Shown here: positions 1-7,223 of the stretch, in pieces | How positions within the stretch are numbered: the first letter of the stretch is position 1 | Layout: the number at the start of each line of letters is the position of its first letter | Assembly (NCBI GenBank): GCA_002418895.1 | Contig: DIFA01000005.1 | Span: 1-37,945 of the forward strand | Direction of reading: 5' to 3' | DNA length: 37,945 nt | From: Dehalococcoidia bacterium UBA5760 | Lineage (GTDB): Bacteria; Chloroflexota; Dehalococcoidia; Dehalococcoidales; UBA5760 | Program-made: the position numbers and the translations under genes | The notes under the pieces: model-generated | Told to the model about the DNA's origin: nothing | The model's input: the letters and a program-made list of their open reading frames with translations, nothing else | Database searches by the model: none

Positions 1-260
1 GTTATTGCTCCAGCCGGATTGTGATATATGCGTACTTTCATTTATCACCCGAAAATTATATTATAATGCCGGAGAGTTCAGGGGCAAATTAGCCTGCGGC
101 ATCAAAGGTGAAAGATGTTCTGCCGGTAATTTTGAAACGGGGCGCCCGAATTATTACAGATACCCAAGGAGGTTGTCTAGAACAGAGGCGCTTATGTGGC
201 ACGATGGGATGTTTGGTTTAAATTATGATAGGATATTCGTAGTTATCCGAGGATATTGAC
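1..260. other. no confident gene; possible promoter and orphan Shine-Dalgarno
   Basis: No recognisable protein is encoded here. An open frame runs through it on the + strand, but its sequence is low in recognisable structure and resembles nothing I know. A TATAAT hexamer occurs near 63-68, and a strong AAGGAGG lies near 168-174 without a convincing start codon after it. The stretch may be the trailing part of a module that begins outside the window. Confidence 0.3.
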
Positions 261-602
261 ATGGATTGTCCTATAAAAAAGACCTGGCGGCCTAAAGTCG
301 CAGGTATTTTGGATATAGTTATGGGAACCCTTATCTTGATTATACTGTCTATATTTGCTGTTGTCCCGATGATTGTGGAGCCAGTTCAGGCAGGTGTATT
401 CCTTTTTGATTTATCTTTATCCTATATCATTGTGCCTGCCGCAATCATCGCCTCACTAGCTATTATTGGCGGCGTATTTGCTATACAAAGGAGCAAGTGG
501 AGATGGGCACTTGCCGGTTCAATCGCTGCTGCTATCAGCCCGATTCCCTTAGGTATAGCAGCTATTATTTTAATCGTATTATCAAAGAACGAATTTAAGT
601 AG
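261..602 (+). CDS. small integral membrane protein
   Basis: The 113-residue protein is mostly hydrophobic, with likely membrane segments at about residues 13-37, 54-76 and 82-108 and a short charged N-terminus (KKTWRPK). The ATG has a GAGG-type ribosome site about 8 bases upstream. It is a paralogue of the minus-strand protein at 25189-25503: both share a W-x-x-K-x-AGIL opening, a central IGG-x-x-A block and an IPLGI-x-x-IIL-x-x-x-x-K-x-EF ending. I do not know the function. Such small multi-pass proteins with a Lys-rich tail are common and uncharacterised in Dehalococcoidia-like genomes. It is the first module before boundary repeat R1, which starts 12 bases after the stop. Confidence 0.75.
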   Translation: MDCPIKKTWRPKVAGILDIVMGTLILIILSIFAVVPMIVEPVQAGVFLFDLSLSYIIVPAAIIASLAIIGGVFAIQRSKWRWALAGSIAAAISPIPLGIAAIILIVLSKNEFK

Positions 603-613
603 ATTTATCTATA

Positions 614-710
614 ATTCCCCTGTACACCCTCAAGCTCTCCACAAACCTCCCACTCCTCACCCAGCCTCACCCTATTCACAAGCGCTACAGACAAAATCGC
701 ATATTACCCG
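614..710 (+). repeat. boundary repeat R1 (diverged)
   Basis: This is the most diverged copy of the boundary repeat. The recombinase-tail block is clear (ACACCCTCAAGCTCTCC at 624-640). It is followed by a weaker match to the middle block (CGCTACA, ACAAAA, CGCA). The promoter block is not recognisable, although a TATAAT lies at about 771-776 just before the next gene. Read on the minus strand, the left block encodes a relative of SLRVYRG. Confidence 0.65.
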
Positions 711-834
711 GTAAACTGGAGATTCCGCTCCGGTACTTGAAGCTATGACGGCAATTACTCAAATAATGTGTTATAATTAAATGAGTAGCAGCGCGACAGT
801 AATTGGAGGGGTGCTCTGGGAGGGGGTGTCAAAT

Positions 835-996
835 ATGTTCCATTCGCCTTTTGAGTCCATGTATACCAAAATCAAGAGCCTGGTTAAATATCTGTTGCTT
901 CCATGGTGGCGACGTTCCTATTTAGCCACAAAATATATCCATGACGGGATTACGGCACAAGTAGCCATGTCGAAGCTAGGAGTAATAGAAACATAA
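835..996 (+). CDS. small WRRS-motif protein
   Basis: A 53-residue protein if started at the ATG at 835, which has GGGAGGGGG upstream; the same frame is open from 781 (71 residues). Residues around KSLVKYLLLPWWRRSY and a later G-x-TA-x-x-A-x-x-K-x-x-VIE closely match the 49-residue protein at 27684-27833. That similarity supports real coding and the later start. The pattern, a short amphipathic segment followed by WRRS and a helix with KY-x-x-x-G, suggests a small helical protein, perhaps membrane-associated. Function is unknown. Confidence 0.6.
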   Translation: MFHSPFESMYTKIKSLVKYLLLPWWRRSYLATKYIHDGITAQVAMSKLGVIET

Positions 997-1127
997 TTGA
1001 ACAGGCTCGCCACATAAGATGCACGACAGCTTGTGTTGAGAATGCCCAACTTTGTGTTGTCGCATTTGCCAGGTGGTGTTGTTCATAGATAATACCCAAG
1101 CGGGCTAATTATGAGGAGAAGGTCAAT

Positions 1128-1298
1128 ATGAGATTCGAAATTGGTGACACCTACCGCAACCGCAAACAAGAATATACCGTCCTTGAAGTTAAAAAAGGAG
1201 GACTGTTGCTTGTCAGATATAGCGACGGGAGTGTAGGACAGCTTCACGCGGATGTGCAATGCAATATTATTGAAAACATGGCAAGAGAAAAAAAGTGA
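1128..1298 (+). CDS. small hypothetical protein, beta-rich
   Basis: A 56-residue protein starting MRFEIGDTYRNR and ending in EKK. It has a good ribosome site (GAGGAGAAGG) 5-6 bases before the ATG. Alternating hydrophobic residues (YTVLEV, LLLVRYSDGS) suggest a small SH3-like beta barrel. It shares a module with the WRRS protein, 131 bases downstream of it. I do not recognise a named family. Confidence 0.6.
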   Translation: MRFEIGDTYRNRKQEYTVLEVKKGGLLLVRYSDGSVGQLHADVQCNIIENMAREKK

Positions 1299-1410
1299 CG
1301 TTTTCCACGATCGACCGCAACCCTACAGCAATAGACCTTCTGGACATACCACCCGCTATCCACGATAAGGGTAGCGATATTAGCTCAAGTAAACTACCCT
1401 CACCCCCATC

Positions 1411-1513
1411 TTCCTAAGCACCCTCAAGCTCTCCTCTCAACTCACGCTCTAAATACCCAAACCTTAAAACTCTCCCCAGCCTTCTTGAAAATGCAGCAAC
1501 CTTGAATTGTGGG
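1411..1513 (+). repeat. boundary repeat R2
   Basis: Contains the recombinase-tail block (CACCCTCAAGCTCTCC at about 1419-1434, then CTCACGCTC) and the right block (TTGAAAATGCAGCAA). The promoter -35-like TTGAAA (1485-1490) is intact, but the -10 position reads TGTGGG, so this copy probably lacks promoter function. The middle block is shortened compared with R5-R7. Confidence 0.7.
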
Positions 1514-1688
1514 AGATGTAATGACATCAGAAGCAGGAGTGACGGCATAAAAATAGACCCTTAAATCACCTCCTTACTTTAGATTCATGGAATTGATAAA
1601 TGCAAGACCTTACTCTTCAACATGATATTTCGACCACTCTTCACCAAAGTCGACTTTCCAGTTATACTTATAGTGATAAGAGAAATAT

Positions 1689-3671
1689 ATGCTCAATGTC
1701 ACTGGCATATCTAAATCGTATAACAATCGAGATCTTTTCAGCGGGATCAGTTTCACTATCAGCATGAATGACCGTATTGCGGTCATCGGCCGGAATGGTA
1801 CCGGAAAGACCACTCTTTTTGAAATCATCGCCGGTAACACGATGCCGGATTCTGGTAGCGTGTCCCTGCGACGCGGAACTACCATCGGCTATCTCCGCCA
1901 GGACTTTCGGATATCGTCTGAAAATACTTTGTTAGAACATGTTTCACGTTCATGCGATGTTATCAACAACACGGCACATAAAATCAGTCTTCTGCATGAA
2001 GACCTCGCCGAGGAAAAGGATAAGGAAACCGTTGCCGGTCTGCTTAAAGAACTGGGGGAACTACAGAACCTTTATGAGTCGAAGGGTGGCTACGATTCCG
2101 AGCATGAGGCGAAGGTTATCCTCACTGGAATGGGTTTCGTCGAATCAGATTTCGGGCGTATGCTGTCCGAGTTCAGCGGTGGTTGGCAGACACGTATCGA
2201 GCTGGCCAGGCTCCTTTTCCTTAATCCGGATATTCTGTTACTTGATGAGCCGACGAATCATCTCGATCTCGAAACGCAGCGTTGGTTTGAAGACTACCTG
2301 AAACAGTATCACGGCGCGGTTCTCGTTACTTCCCATGACCGCGCTTTTCTGAATAATGTTGTGCATAAAATCATATCCATCGAGGATGAGGATATTATCT
2401 TCTACCACGGCAATTACGACAGTTATGTCCTCGCCCATGAGAAGGATATCGAGACGCGTCGAGCAACCGCCCGGAGGCAGGAGATCAAGATCAGCCGGGA
2501 GATGCGCTTTATTGAACGATTCCGAGCCAAGAACACCAAGGCGACCCAAGTACAGAGCCGCATCAAGAAACTGGAAAAAATCGAGCGGGTTACGGTTCCA
2601 CGCGCAACAAAGAAGGTGCATTTTAACTTTCCGGACCCACCGCGGAGCGGCCATGTCGTAATCGAGCTCAAGCACGTTACCAAGTCTTACGGACAACATT
2701 GCGTATATCACGATCTTAACCTGGTACTGGAACGCGGCGATCGCGCCGCCATAGTTGGAGTAAACGGGGCGGGGAAGACAACCCTGCTGCGGATGTTGGC
2801 AGGTGTCCTGACTTTTGAGAGAGGGGAGCGCGTAATCGGTCACAATGTCGCCACCGCCTACTTCGCCCAGTATTACATAGAATCTCTCAACCCCCACAAT
2901 GGCATCATCGAGGAGCTTCGCAGCGTAGCCCCGGATAAGCCGGAGCAATATTTGCGCGGATTGCTGGGAGCCTTTCTTTTCAGCGGCGACGATGTCACCA
3001 AAAAAATATCCGTGCTCTCCGGCGGGGAAAAAACCCGCGTCGCTGTGGCCAAGATGCTCACTAAACCGGCTAACTTTCTTCTTCTCGACGAGCCAACCAA
3101 CCATCTGGATATTCCGTCCCGCGAGGTTTTAACCGATGCGCTGGATGCTTACAAGGGGACCATCTGCTTCATCACTCATGACCGTACGCTTATCCGGGAA
3201 ATCGCTAATAAAATCATTGCGGTACGGGACGGTCGGATAAGTGTTTTCCCTGGCAGTTATGACAATTATTTAAGAAGTAGTGTAGCTTACGATGCCGGAA
3301 CAGGCATAATAGAAACACCTCGTACCTGCCAGCCAGGCCAACCGTCAGCCGCGGTGAAAAAACGTCAACGCAAGGCACTGGAGGCCCAACTCCGTAACGA
3401 ACATTCCCGTGCCATATCACCGTTAAACCAACGCATCATAGAAATAGAGCAAGAAGTCATATCGACTACAGAGCGAATCAGGGAAATCGAAAGCATGATG
3501 GCTGACCCCGCGCACTATGAAGACCATCAGAACGTGGTCGCTGTGAACCGTGAGTATATGGCACTGAGAGAAAAGGTGTCCGGGTTGACTGCCCAATGGG
3601 ACAGCCTGACTGCTGAGGCGGAGCGGCTAAAGCTGGAGTACTGCAAGGCAAAGGAAGATTTAATAAGATAA
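1689..3671 (+). CDS. ABC-F family ATP-binding protein
   Basis: A 660-residue soluble protein with two ABC ATPase domains in tandem and no membrane segments, which is the ABC-F pattern (ribosome-associated ATPases such as Uup, EttA and the antibiotic-resistance ABC-Fs). Domain 1 has Walker A GRNGTGKT (34-41), signature FSGGWQ (162-167) and Walker B ILLLDEP (182-188). Domain 2 has Walker A GVNGAGKT (from 357), signature LSGGEK (from 443) and Walker B LLLDEP near 463-469. The Lys/Arg-rich stretch between domains is the linker that in this family reaches the ribosomal P/E sites. The last ~100 residues are charged and heptad-like, a probable coiled coil as in Uup. The ribosome site before the ATG is weak. 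It lies between repeats R2 and R3. Whether it gives antibiotic protection cannot be told from sequence alone. Confidence 0.93.
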   Translation: MLNVTGISKSYNNRDLFSGISFTISMNDRIAVIGRNGTGKTTLFEIIAGNTMPDSGSVSLRRGTTIGYLRQDFRISSENTLLEHVSRSCDVINNTAHKISLLHEDLAEEKDKETVAGLLKELGELQNLYESKGGYDSEHEAKVILTGMGFVESDFGRMLSEFSGGWQTRIELARLLFLNPDILLLDEPTNHLDLETQRWFEDYLKQYHGAVLVTSHDRAFLNNVVHKIISIEDEDIIFYHGNYDSYVLAHEKDIETRRATARRQEIKISREMRFIERFRAKNTKATQVQSRIKKLEKIERVTVPRATKKVHFNFPDPPRSGHVVIELKHVTKSYGQHCVYHDLNLVLERGDRAAIVGVNGAGKTTLLRMLAGVLTFERGERVIGHNVATAYFAQYYIESLNPHNGIIEELRSVAPDKPEQYLRGLLGAFLFSGDDVTKKISVLSGGEKTRVAVAKMLTKPANFLLLDEPTNHLDIPSREVLTDALDAYKGTICFITHDRTLIREIANKIIAVRDGRISVFPGSYDNYLRSSVAYDAGTGIIETPRTCQPGQPSAAVKKRQRKALEAQLRNEHSRAISPLNQRIIEIEQEVISTTERIREIESMMADPAHYEDHQNVVAVNREYMALREKVSGLTAQWDSLTAEAERLKLEYCKAKEDLIR

Positions 3672-3802
3672 AAATTGAGGAACGGATCGTACGGTGTTGT
3701 GTAAAAGATACGACATACTCGAAGGAATTCACAATCACAGACTAAGTTAAGTCTACTTCAGTTACATTTTACACTTGATCAAGCAGATCAGGGATTCAGG
3801 GG

Positions 3803-3870
3803 GTAAGTTGGTGTTGGTGATTGATGAAGATGGTGATAGTGCTTACAAGACCAGGTTTATTGATCAGGGG
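3803..3870 (+). pseudogene. fragment of an Asp/Gly repeat protein (first of three)
   Basis: In frame this reads LVLVIDEDGDSAYKTRFIDQG, split by me as LVLVIDEDGD + SAYKTRFIDQG. It matches fragments at 15278-15409 and 16284-16442 (pattern hydrophobic-ID-x-x-x-D-x-x-Y-x-x-x-F-x-x-QG). The pattern recalls beta-helix-type repeat proteins with GDDxY motifs. Here it is cut at about 3870 and joined directly to the middle of a mazE gene. Confidence 0.45.
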
Positions 3871-4087
3871 CAACAGCCTCGCATTGCGTATACCCAAATC
3901 TTTTGCTACTGAAGTGGGGCTCCGAACAGAAACTTCGGTCGACGTCTCACTCTCAAGCGGGAAATTAATAGTAACACCTATAGCTGAAACAAAGATGAGC
4001 CTGAAACAACTTCTCGCAAATGTCACTAAAGATAATTTGCACCACAAGATTGATACTGGCCCAGCCATGGGGAACGAAACGTGGTAA
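3868..4087 (+). pseudogene. mazE: mazE antitoxin remnant, 5' end lost
   Basis: From GNSLALRIPKSFA onward the protein matches the intact MazE at 15592-15834 almost residue for residue (AbrB/MazE swapped-hairpin fold plus a C-terminal toxin-binding tail). The first ~10 codons, which carry the start and the RTSVQKW motif, are replaced by the repeat-protein fragment. The DNA-binding part is therefore incomplete, and no normal ribosome site or promoter-operator is present. An in-frame ATG at 3821 could still give a chimeric product. Confidence 0.75.
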
Positions 4088-4144
4088 GCTCGCAGATTTA
4101 TGCTCCTCAACGCGGGGATGTTGTGTGGATTTCCTTGAATCCGC

Positions 4145-4205
4145 TGCCTAATACTTTTCCCCAAGCATGTATTGAAAATACATTAATCTTGTATTATAGT
4201 GCTTT
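4145..4205 (+). repeat. boundary repeat R3 (right block only)
   Basis: Carries only the right part of the repeat: CTAATACTTTTCCCCAAGCA, then TGTATTGAAAAT and CTTGTATTATAGTGCTT. The recombinase-tail and middle blocks are missing because a truncated mazF adjoins directly. CAAGCA is present, but its partner is reduced to TGCTTT. The right block is very close to R5-R7, showing it can stand as a separate unit. Confidence 0.8.
4172..4200 (+). promoter_or_regulatory. sigma70-type promoter inside R3
   Basis: TTGAAA at 4172-4177 and TATAGT at 4195-4200, 17 bp apart, pointing toward the epimerase-like gene. The same pair and spacing recur in R6 and R7. Confidence 0.6.
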
Positions 4206-4213
4206 TTCGGCTA

Positions 4214-4242
4214 TTGACAACGCCTGCTTAATAAAATAGAAT
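4214..4242 (+). promoter_or_regulatory. second promoter downstream of R3
   Basis: TTGACA at 4214-4219 and TAGAAT at 4237-4242 with a 17 bp spacer, a near-consensus sigma70 promoter. It lies directly after the repeat and ~90 bases before the epimerase start. R4 and R6 have related ATTGAYA sequences in the same place. Confidence 0.6.
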
Positions 4243-4333
4243 AAACTAATCCCCCATAATACTTCTGGCAACGGCAAGCATACGAAGAAGACCTATTTGC
4301 TTCTCTTTAGAAAGGATCAAATTTTACCGGACA

Positions 4334-5230
4334 ATGCTAAGGATACTCGTTACCGGGGATTCAGGTTTTCTGGGTTCTAATATAGTATTAGAACTAAAGC
4401 ATAGAGGTTATGCAGTTACGGGGCTTTCCCGAAATAGCCCTGATATCAAGCTTGACCTTACTAAGCTTGATGACCAACAAATACTTCCTGCATCTGATGT
4501 GGTTGTTCACGCGGCGGCATCAATGAAATTCAACGAAGCAAGAGAAAACCGTGAAGTCAATGTTATCGCTACCCGGAAGTTATTTGAGGCAGTATTGCGT
4601 AGTGGTATCGCCAGATTCATATACATATCCACTGCCTTTCTTTTTGATAATAACTCATACGAGAGAACCAAAAAGGAGGCTGAGGAATATCTGCTAGAAA
4701 ACTGCGACAGTAACAATATTGCGCTGACGATAATACGTCCCAGCGTAATATGTGAAGATAGCCGACTTGAGGGTAAACAACCTAATAGCGGAGTCTATGC
4801 TGGCTTGCGTATTCTGAGACAGGCACTTGATTGGTATGAACGTAAAACAGGGGAAGAGGTAGGGGGTAAGCTGATCAGAATCAGGGCTAACCCCGACGGC
4901 AAAATGAATGTCATACCGGTGGATTTTGTGGTTAATACAGTAATAGAGGCTATTGAAACGGGGAGGACTGGTATAATATACGCTACCCACCCCAGACCAA
5001 GGACTATTAAATTTCTTGAGCAGCCACTATCGGATATCCTTGGAGTAGATATCCAATTTTCTCAAGATTTCGTGCCTAATAGCCTTGAGCGTGTAATCGA
5101 CAGAATGAATAATGTATATATAAAATACCTTCAGGGTTATGACCTGCCCTCAGACATAGATTGCCCACAAATTGATCAGGATTTCGTAAAGGAATCGTCA
5201 AGAATAGAGCTTAGTCGCATCAAAGCATAA
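4334..5230 (+). CDS. NAD(P)-dependent epimerase/dehydratase-like extended SDR
   Basis: A 298-residue Rossmann protein. The cofactor motif TGDSGFLG is at residues 7-14, a VVHAAA segment is near 57-62, and the catalytic pair is Y109 and K113 (YERTK) after a Ser/Thr at 99-100. The later MNVIPVDFV segment resembles the NAD_binding_4 (male sterility/thioester reductase) and nucleoside-diphosphate-sugar epimerase branches. The substrate cannot be named. The ATG lacks a close ribosome site (AAAGGA is ~18 bases upstream). It is the sole intact gene of its module, driven by the promoters in and after R3. A transporter tail fragment follows it. Confidence 0.85.
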   Translation: MLRILVTGDSGFLGSNIVLELKHRGYAVTGLSRNSPDIKLDLTKLDDQQILPASDVVVHAAASMKFNEARENREVNVIATRKLFEAVLRSGIARFIYISTAFLFDNNSYERTKKEAEEYLLENCDSNNIALTIIRPSVICEDSRLEGKQPNSGVYAGLRILRQALDWYERKTGEEVGGKLIRIRANPDGKMNVIPVDFVVNTVIEAIETGRTGIIYATHPRPRTIKFLEQPLSDILGVDIQFSQDFVPNSLERVIDRMNNVYIKYLQGYDLPSDIDCPQIDQDFVKESSRIELSRIKA

Positions 5231-5276
5231 TATCTTGAATAAAGATATTACTTGCTCGGAATAATACTTCGGTTAG

Positions 5277-5465
5277 ACAAAGATTATTCTTATCAAGTTT
5301 TCCTTTCCCATACTTGTTGGCCCCTGGATCAGTGGGCATCTTTTTGACCTCACCAGAAATCTTAATGGTTCTTTTCTCCTTCTTACCAGTATCGCTATAG
5401 CCTCAATTAGTATCGTTTTCAAGCTACCGGAAACCGGACCTCGAGGCAGGCTAGAGAGAGAATGA
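5277..5465 (+). pseudogene. MFS transporter C-terminal fragment
   Basis: The frame from just after a stop at 5274 to the TGA at 5463 reads like the last transmembrane helices of a major facilitator transporter: ILVGPWISGHLFDLT, then a hydrophobic segment SFLLLTSIAIASISIVF, then the typical end KLPETG and a charged tail. There is no start codon or ribosome site and nothing of the other ten helices. It sits at the trailing edge of the epimerase module, 90 bases before R4. The family call is from memory of MFS ends. Confidence 0.65.
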
Positions 5466-5554
5466 TCCTGATTCAATATTCATATCAATCGCCCGTTAGA
5501 ATTTGTCTTCTTATCTGTATCAGTAAAATACCTTATTGAATACGACGATATAAC

Positions 5555-5690
5555 CTAAAGCCCTCCTCGAACTTCACACTCCCAAGCTCTCCGCACCTTG
5601 CTTTGCGCTACAATACAAAACCGCACTAGGCTACTACTTTTCCCTATGCATGGTATTTAAAATACAGTAATCTTGTATTATAGTGCTTGC
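5555..5690 (+). repeat. boundary repeat R4
   Basis: Near full length but with small deletions in the tail block. It has the middle block (TTTGCGCTACAATACAAAAC, CGCACTAGGCTA) and the right block ending CTTGTATTATAGTGCTTGCT. The CAAGCA arm is altered to TATGCA. The ~90 bases after it (AAAATGAAGATA, TAGGCTT, TATCA-CT-C) also match the bases after R5, so those two copies share an extended version. Confidence 0.8.
5656..5684 (+). promoter_or_regulatory. promoter inside R4
   Basis: TTTAAA at 5656-5661 and TATAGT at 5679-5684 with 17 bp between them, the R4 version of the repeat-borne promoter. It faces the DUF4177-like gene. Confidence 0.5.
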
Positions 5691-5827
5691 TAAGCTATTG
5701 ATAAGCCTGCAATATGGGTGTACTATTTCCCTGTAAAATGAAGATAATTACATAGGCTTCTACTCCTAAAGCCAAAAAATATCATCACTACTGAGTGCAG
5801 GTCAATATTCTCAAGGAGGTTGGTTGT

Positions 5828-6019
5828 ATGAAGGAATATGAGTGTGTGGAAGTTCAGCATCATAGAGAAGTCGGCAAAACAATAGTAGTATATCAGGAGG
5901 CCGGATGGCATTTGCACAGTTGTAGCACGGCTAGTATAGGCTCGGGGCCAATTGGATATAGGGTTAACCATTATTTGTTGTTTGAGAGAGAAGATATTAG
6001 GGAGTCCGCTACTAAATAA
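5828..6019 (+). CDS. DUF4177-like small protein
   Basis: A 63-residue protein starting MKEYECVEVQHH and containing an EAGWHLHS motif. This order (K-x-Y-x-x-V-E-V, then a helix, then a GW motif, then a beta strand) is that of the DUF4177 family, whose function is unknown. The ribosome site AAGGAGGTTGG sits just ahead of the ATG. The C-terminal REDIRESATK is charged. It is transcribed from R4 and separated from the next genes by a new promoter and a riboswitch. Confidence 0.65.
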   Translation: MKEYECVEVQHHREVGKTIVVYQEAGWHLHSCSTASIGSGPIGYRVNHYLLFEREDIRESATK

Positions 6020-6068
6020 AGCTGGCGAATTCTTATCATCACAATGGAGGCGGGATACAGCCCCCACC

Positions 6069-6097
6069 TTTACAACTAAGCCTTTTCTTGATATTAT
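6069..6097 (+). promoter_or_regulatory. promoter of the fluoride riboswitch transcript
   Basis: TTTACA at 6069-6074 and TATTAT at 6092-6097 with a 17 bp spacer. The predicted start at about 6104 lies just ahead of the aptamer, so the riboswitch has its own transcript independent of the upstream small gene. Confidence 0.6.
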
Positions 6098-6112
6098 ATT
6101 GATGGAAAGCCA

Positions 6113-6200
6113 GGCGATGATGCTCGCCAGGGGCAAGCCCCAAAATGCCCGCTGTAAACGGGATGATAGCCTCTAGTGTTAACACATTAGGGGCTTTTTT
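6113..6200 (+). ncRNA. fluoride riboswitch (crcB motif) with overlapping terminator
   Basis: The aptamer matches the fluoride riboswitch. P1 hairpin GGCGA-TGATGC-TCGCC (6113-6128) is followed by an extra small hairpin (GGGG-CAAG-CCCC), then AAAATGCCCG...CGGG (P2), ATGAT, and the pseudoknot strand AGCCTC. The loop bases GATGCT pair with AGCCTC with one mismatch, as in the known pseudoknot. The order GGCGATG / TCGCC / AAA-x-TGCCC / GGG-x-TGAT / GCCTCTA parallels the Thermotoga petrophila example. The AGCCTCTA end is also the left arm of a terminator, so fluoride binding should permit read-through (on-switch). The next gene is not crcB or eriC but a prenyltransferase-like protein. Confidence 0.8.
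6169..6200 (+). terminator. rho-independent terminator, expression platform of the riboswitch
   Basis: GCCTCTAGTGT (6169-6179), loop TAAC, ACATTAGGGGC (6184-6194) and six T residues. The 11 bp stem has two G-T pairs. The left arm overlaps the riboswitch pseudoknot strand, so the two structures exclude each other. Confidence 0.8.
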
Positions 6201-6302
6201 ATTGCTTCTGCAAGGACAGGCGACGTATAAGCTGTCGCAACCATATGTATAGTGATAGCACTGACTAAATATACTGAAATAAGGTGATTTGTAATTCGGC
6301 GT

Positions 6303-7190
6303 ATGTCATATCAGTTTCTTGAGGCAAAATTTAATACATCGTTAAGGCTAAATTCTCTCTTCAAGAAGATCGTAGTGAATTATATCGAGAGTTGTCACTT
6401 GGAAGATGGTGGTTATTTCTTTGCTCGTATACCCCCATCAAGCGGTTTAGATACCTATTTTGCTGTCAATGGCCTCTCTCTACTGAGTGCTAAGCCTGAA
6501 TCTCCGGAGACTATTGAGGGCTTTGTCGTTAACGGGCTGCGAAAGGGTGCTCTAACAGGCTTAACCGGCGCCTTCATATCCGTAGCGATTCTTAATGAGT
6601 TGGGGAAGGTTACAGAGGATGTCGAACATTATGCGCTAAATCAGATAGCGAATGCTCATGATAGACGTGAAGGCTTCGAAATAGTTGAGGACATCTATAT
6701 AGAAGTATCTTCCGAACTAGAAACAACCTACCGTACCGTGTGGTTATTGACAACCATTGGCGCCGCCTTAGATAAGCAAGGGGTCACAGCCTTCACTCTG
6801 GGTTTACTTAATGAGGACGGAGGATACGGTCGAAATGAGCACTCAACTTTGGCATCAACCTTCTATGCTACGGGAATTCATAACTTATTGGGGGTTAACG
6901 GCAGTAATCGCGCCGGAACCAGGGATTACCTCAGGAAGCGTGAAAAGAAGGGGCAGGTACAGTTTATTGAAGACCTTTTCTGGTTGATTGGTAGTATGAC
7001 AAACTTAGGCGAGCAGACGAATATGCCAGAGGAAACCGCCAGGTTTGTCCTAGAATGTCAGAGGCAGGGTGGGGGCTTCGCCCGGTCTCCAGTTATCGGC
7101 ATCCCTACTCTAGAATACACTTTCTACGCCCTTTCTATTCTCAGGAGATTAGGAGTTGCCTATAATGTTGATTCACTCACCAAGGCATAG
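6303..7190 (+). CDS. prenyltransferase/squalene-cyclase-repeat-like protein
   Basis: A 295-residue protein built of helical repeats with glycine-rich turns: GGYFFARIP near 38, GGYGRNEHSTLASTFYA near 177, and GGGFARSP...TLEYTFYALSIL near 257. These resemble the QW-like/prenyltransferase beta-subunit repeats that form an alpha/alpha toroid. The zinc and DxDD catalytic motifs of true enzymes are not evident, so it may be a binding or scaffold protein. It lies 103 bases after the riboswitch terminator and 33 bases before the dynamin-like GTPase, so the two are probably co-transcribed under fluoride control. The ribosome site is weak (AAGGTGA, ~15 bases upstream). Confidence 0.7.
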   Translation: MSYQFLEAKFNTSLRLNSLFKKIVVNYIESCHLEDGGYFFARIPPSSGLDTYFAVNGLSLLSAKPESPETIEGFVVNGLRKGALTGLTGAFISVAILNELGKVTEDVEHYALNQIANAHDRREGFEIVEDIYIEVSSELETTYRTVWLLTTIGAALDKQGVTAFTLGLLNEDGGYGRNEHSTLASTFYATGIHNLLGVNGSNRAGTRDYLRKREKKGQVQFIEDLFWLIGSMTNLGEQTNMPEETARFVLECQRQGGGFARSPVIGIPTLEYTFYALSILRRLGVAYNVDSLTKA

Positions 7191-7223
7191 AAGAGGCAAG
7201 CCTTGTAACTGCTAAGGTTAGGC

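Larger units (their letters stand above)
4081..4239 (+). pseudogene. mazF: mazF toxin remnant fused into repeat R3
   Basis: The frame starts with GTG overlapping the mazE remnant, as in the intact pair. It reads VSSQIYAPQRGDVVWISLNP, which matches the first 21 residues of the intact MazF at 15828. At about 4143 the toxin sequence stops and the frame continues into boundary repeat R3 until a TAG at 4237. The RNase fold and catalytic residues are gone. The junction gives a clean breakpoint between a gene and the start of the right block of the repeat. Confidence 0.75.

Noticed and set aside
1610..3738. Open frames on the minus strand across the ABC-F gene (up to 288 codons) and + strand frames in other phases
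   Set aside because: They lie entirely opposite or within a clear two-domain ABC ATPase, show no motifs and have no ribosome sites; they are by-products of codon composition.
5952..6176. 74-codon + strand frame over the riboswitch
   Set aside because: It overlaps the DUF4177-like gene in another phase and runs through the aptamer; no ribosome site and no family similarity.
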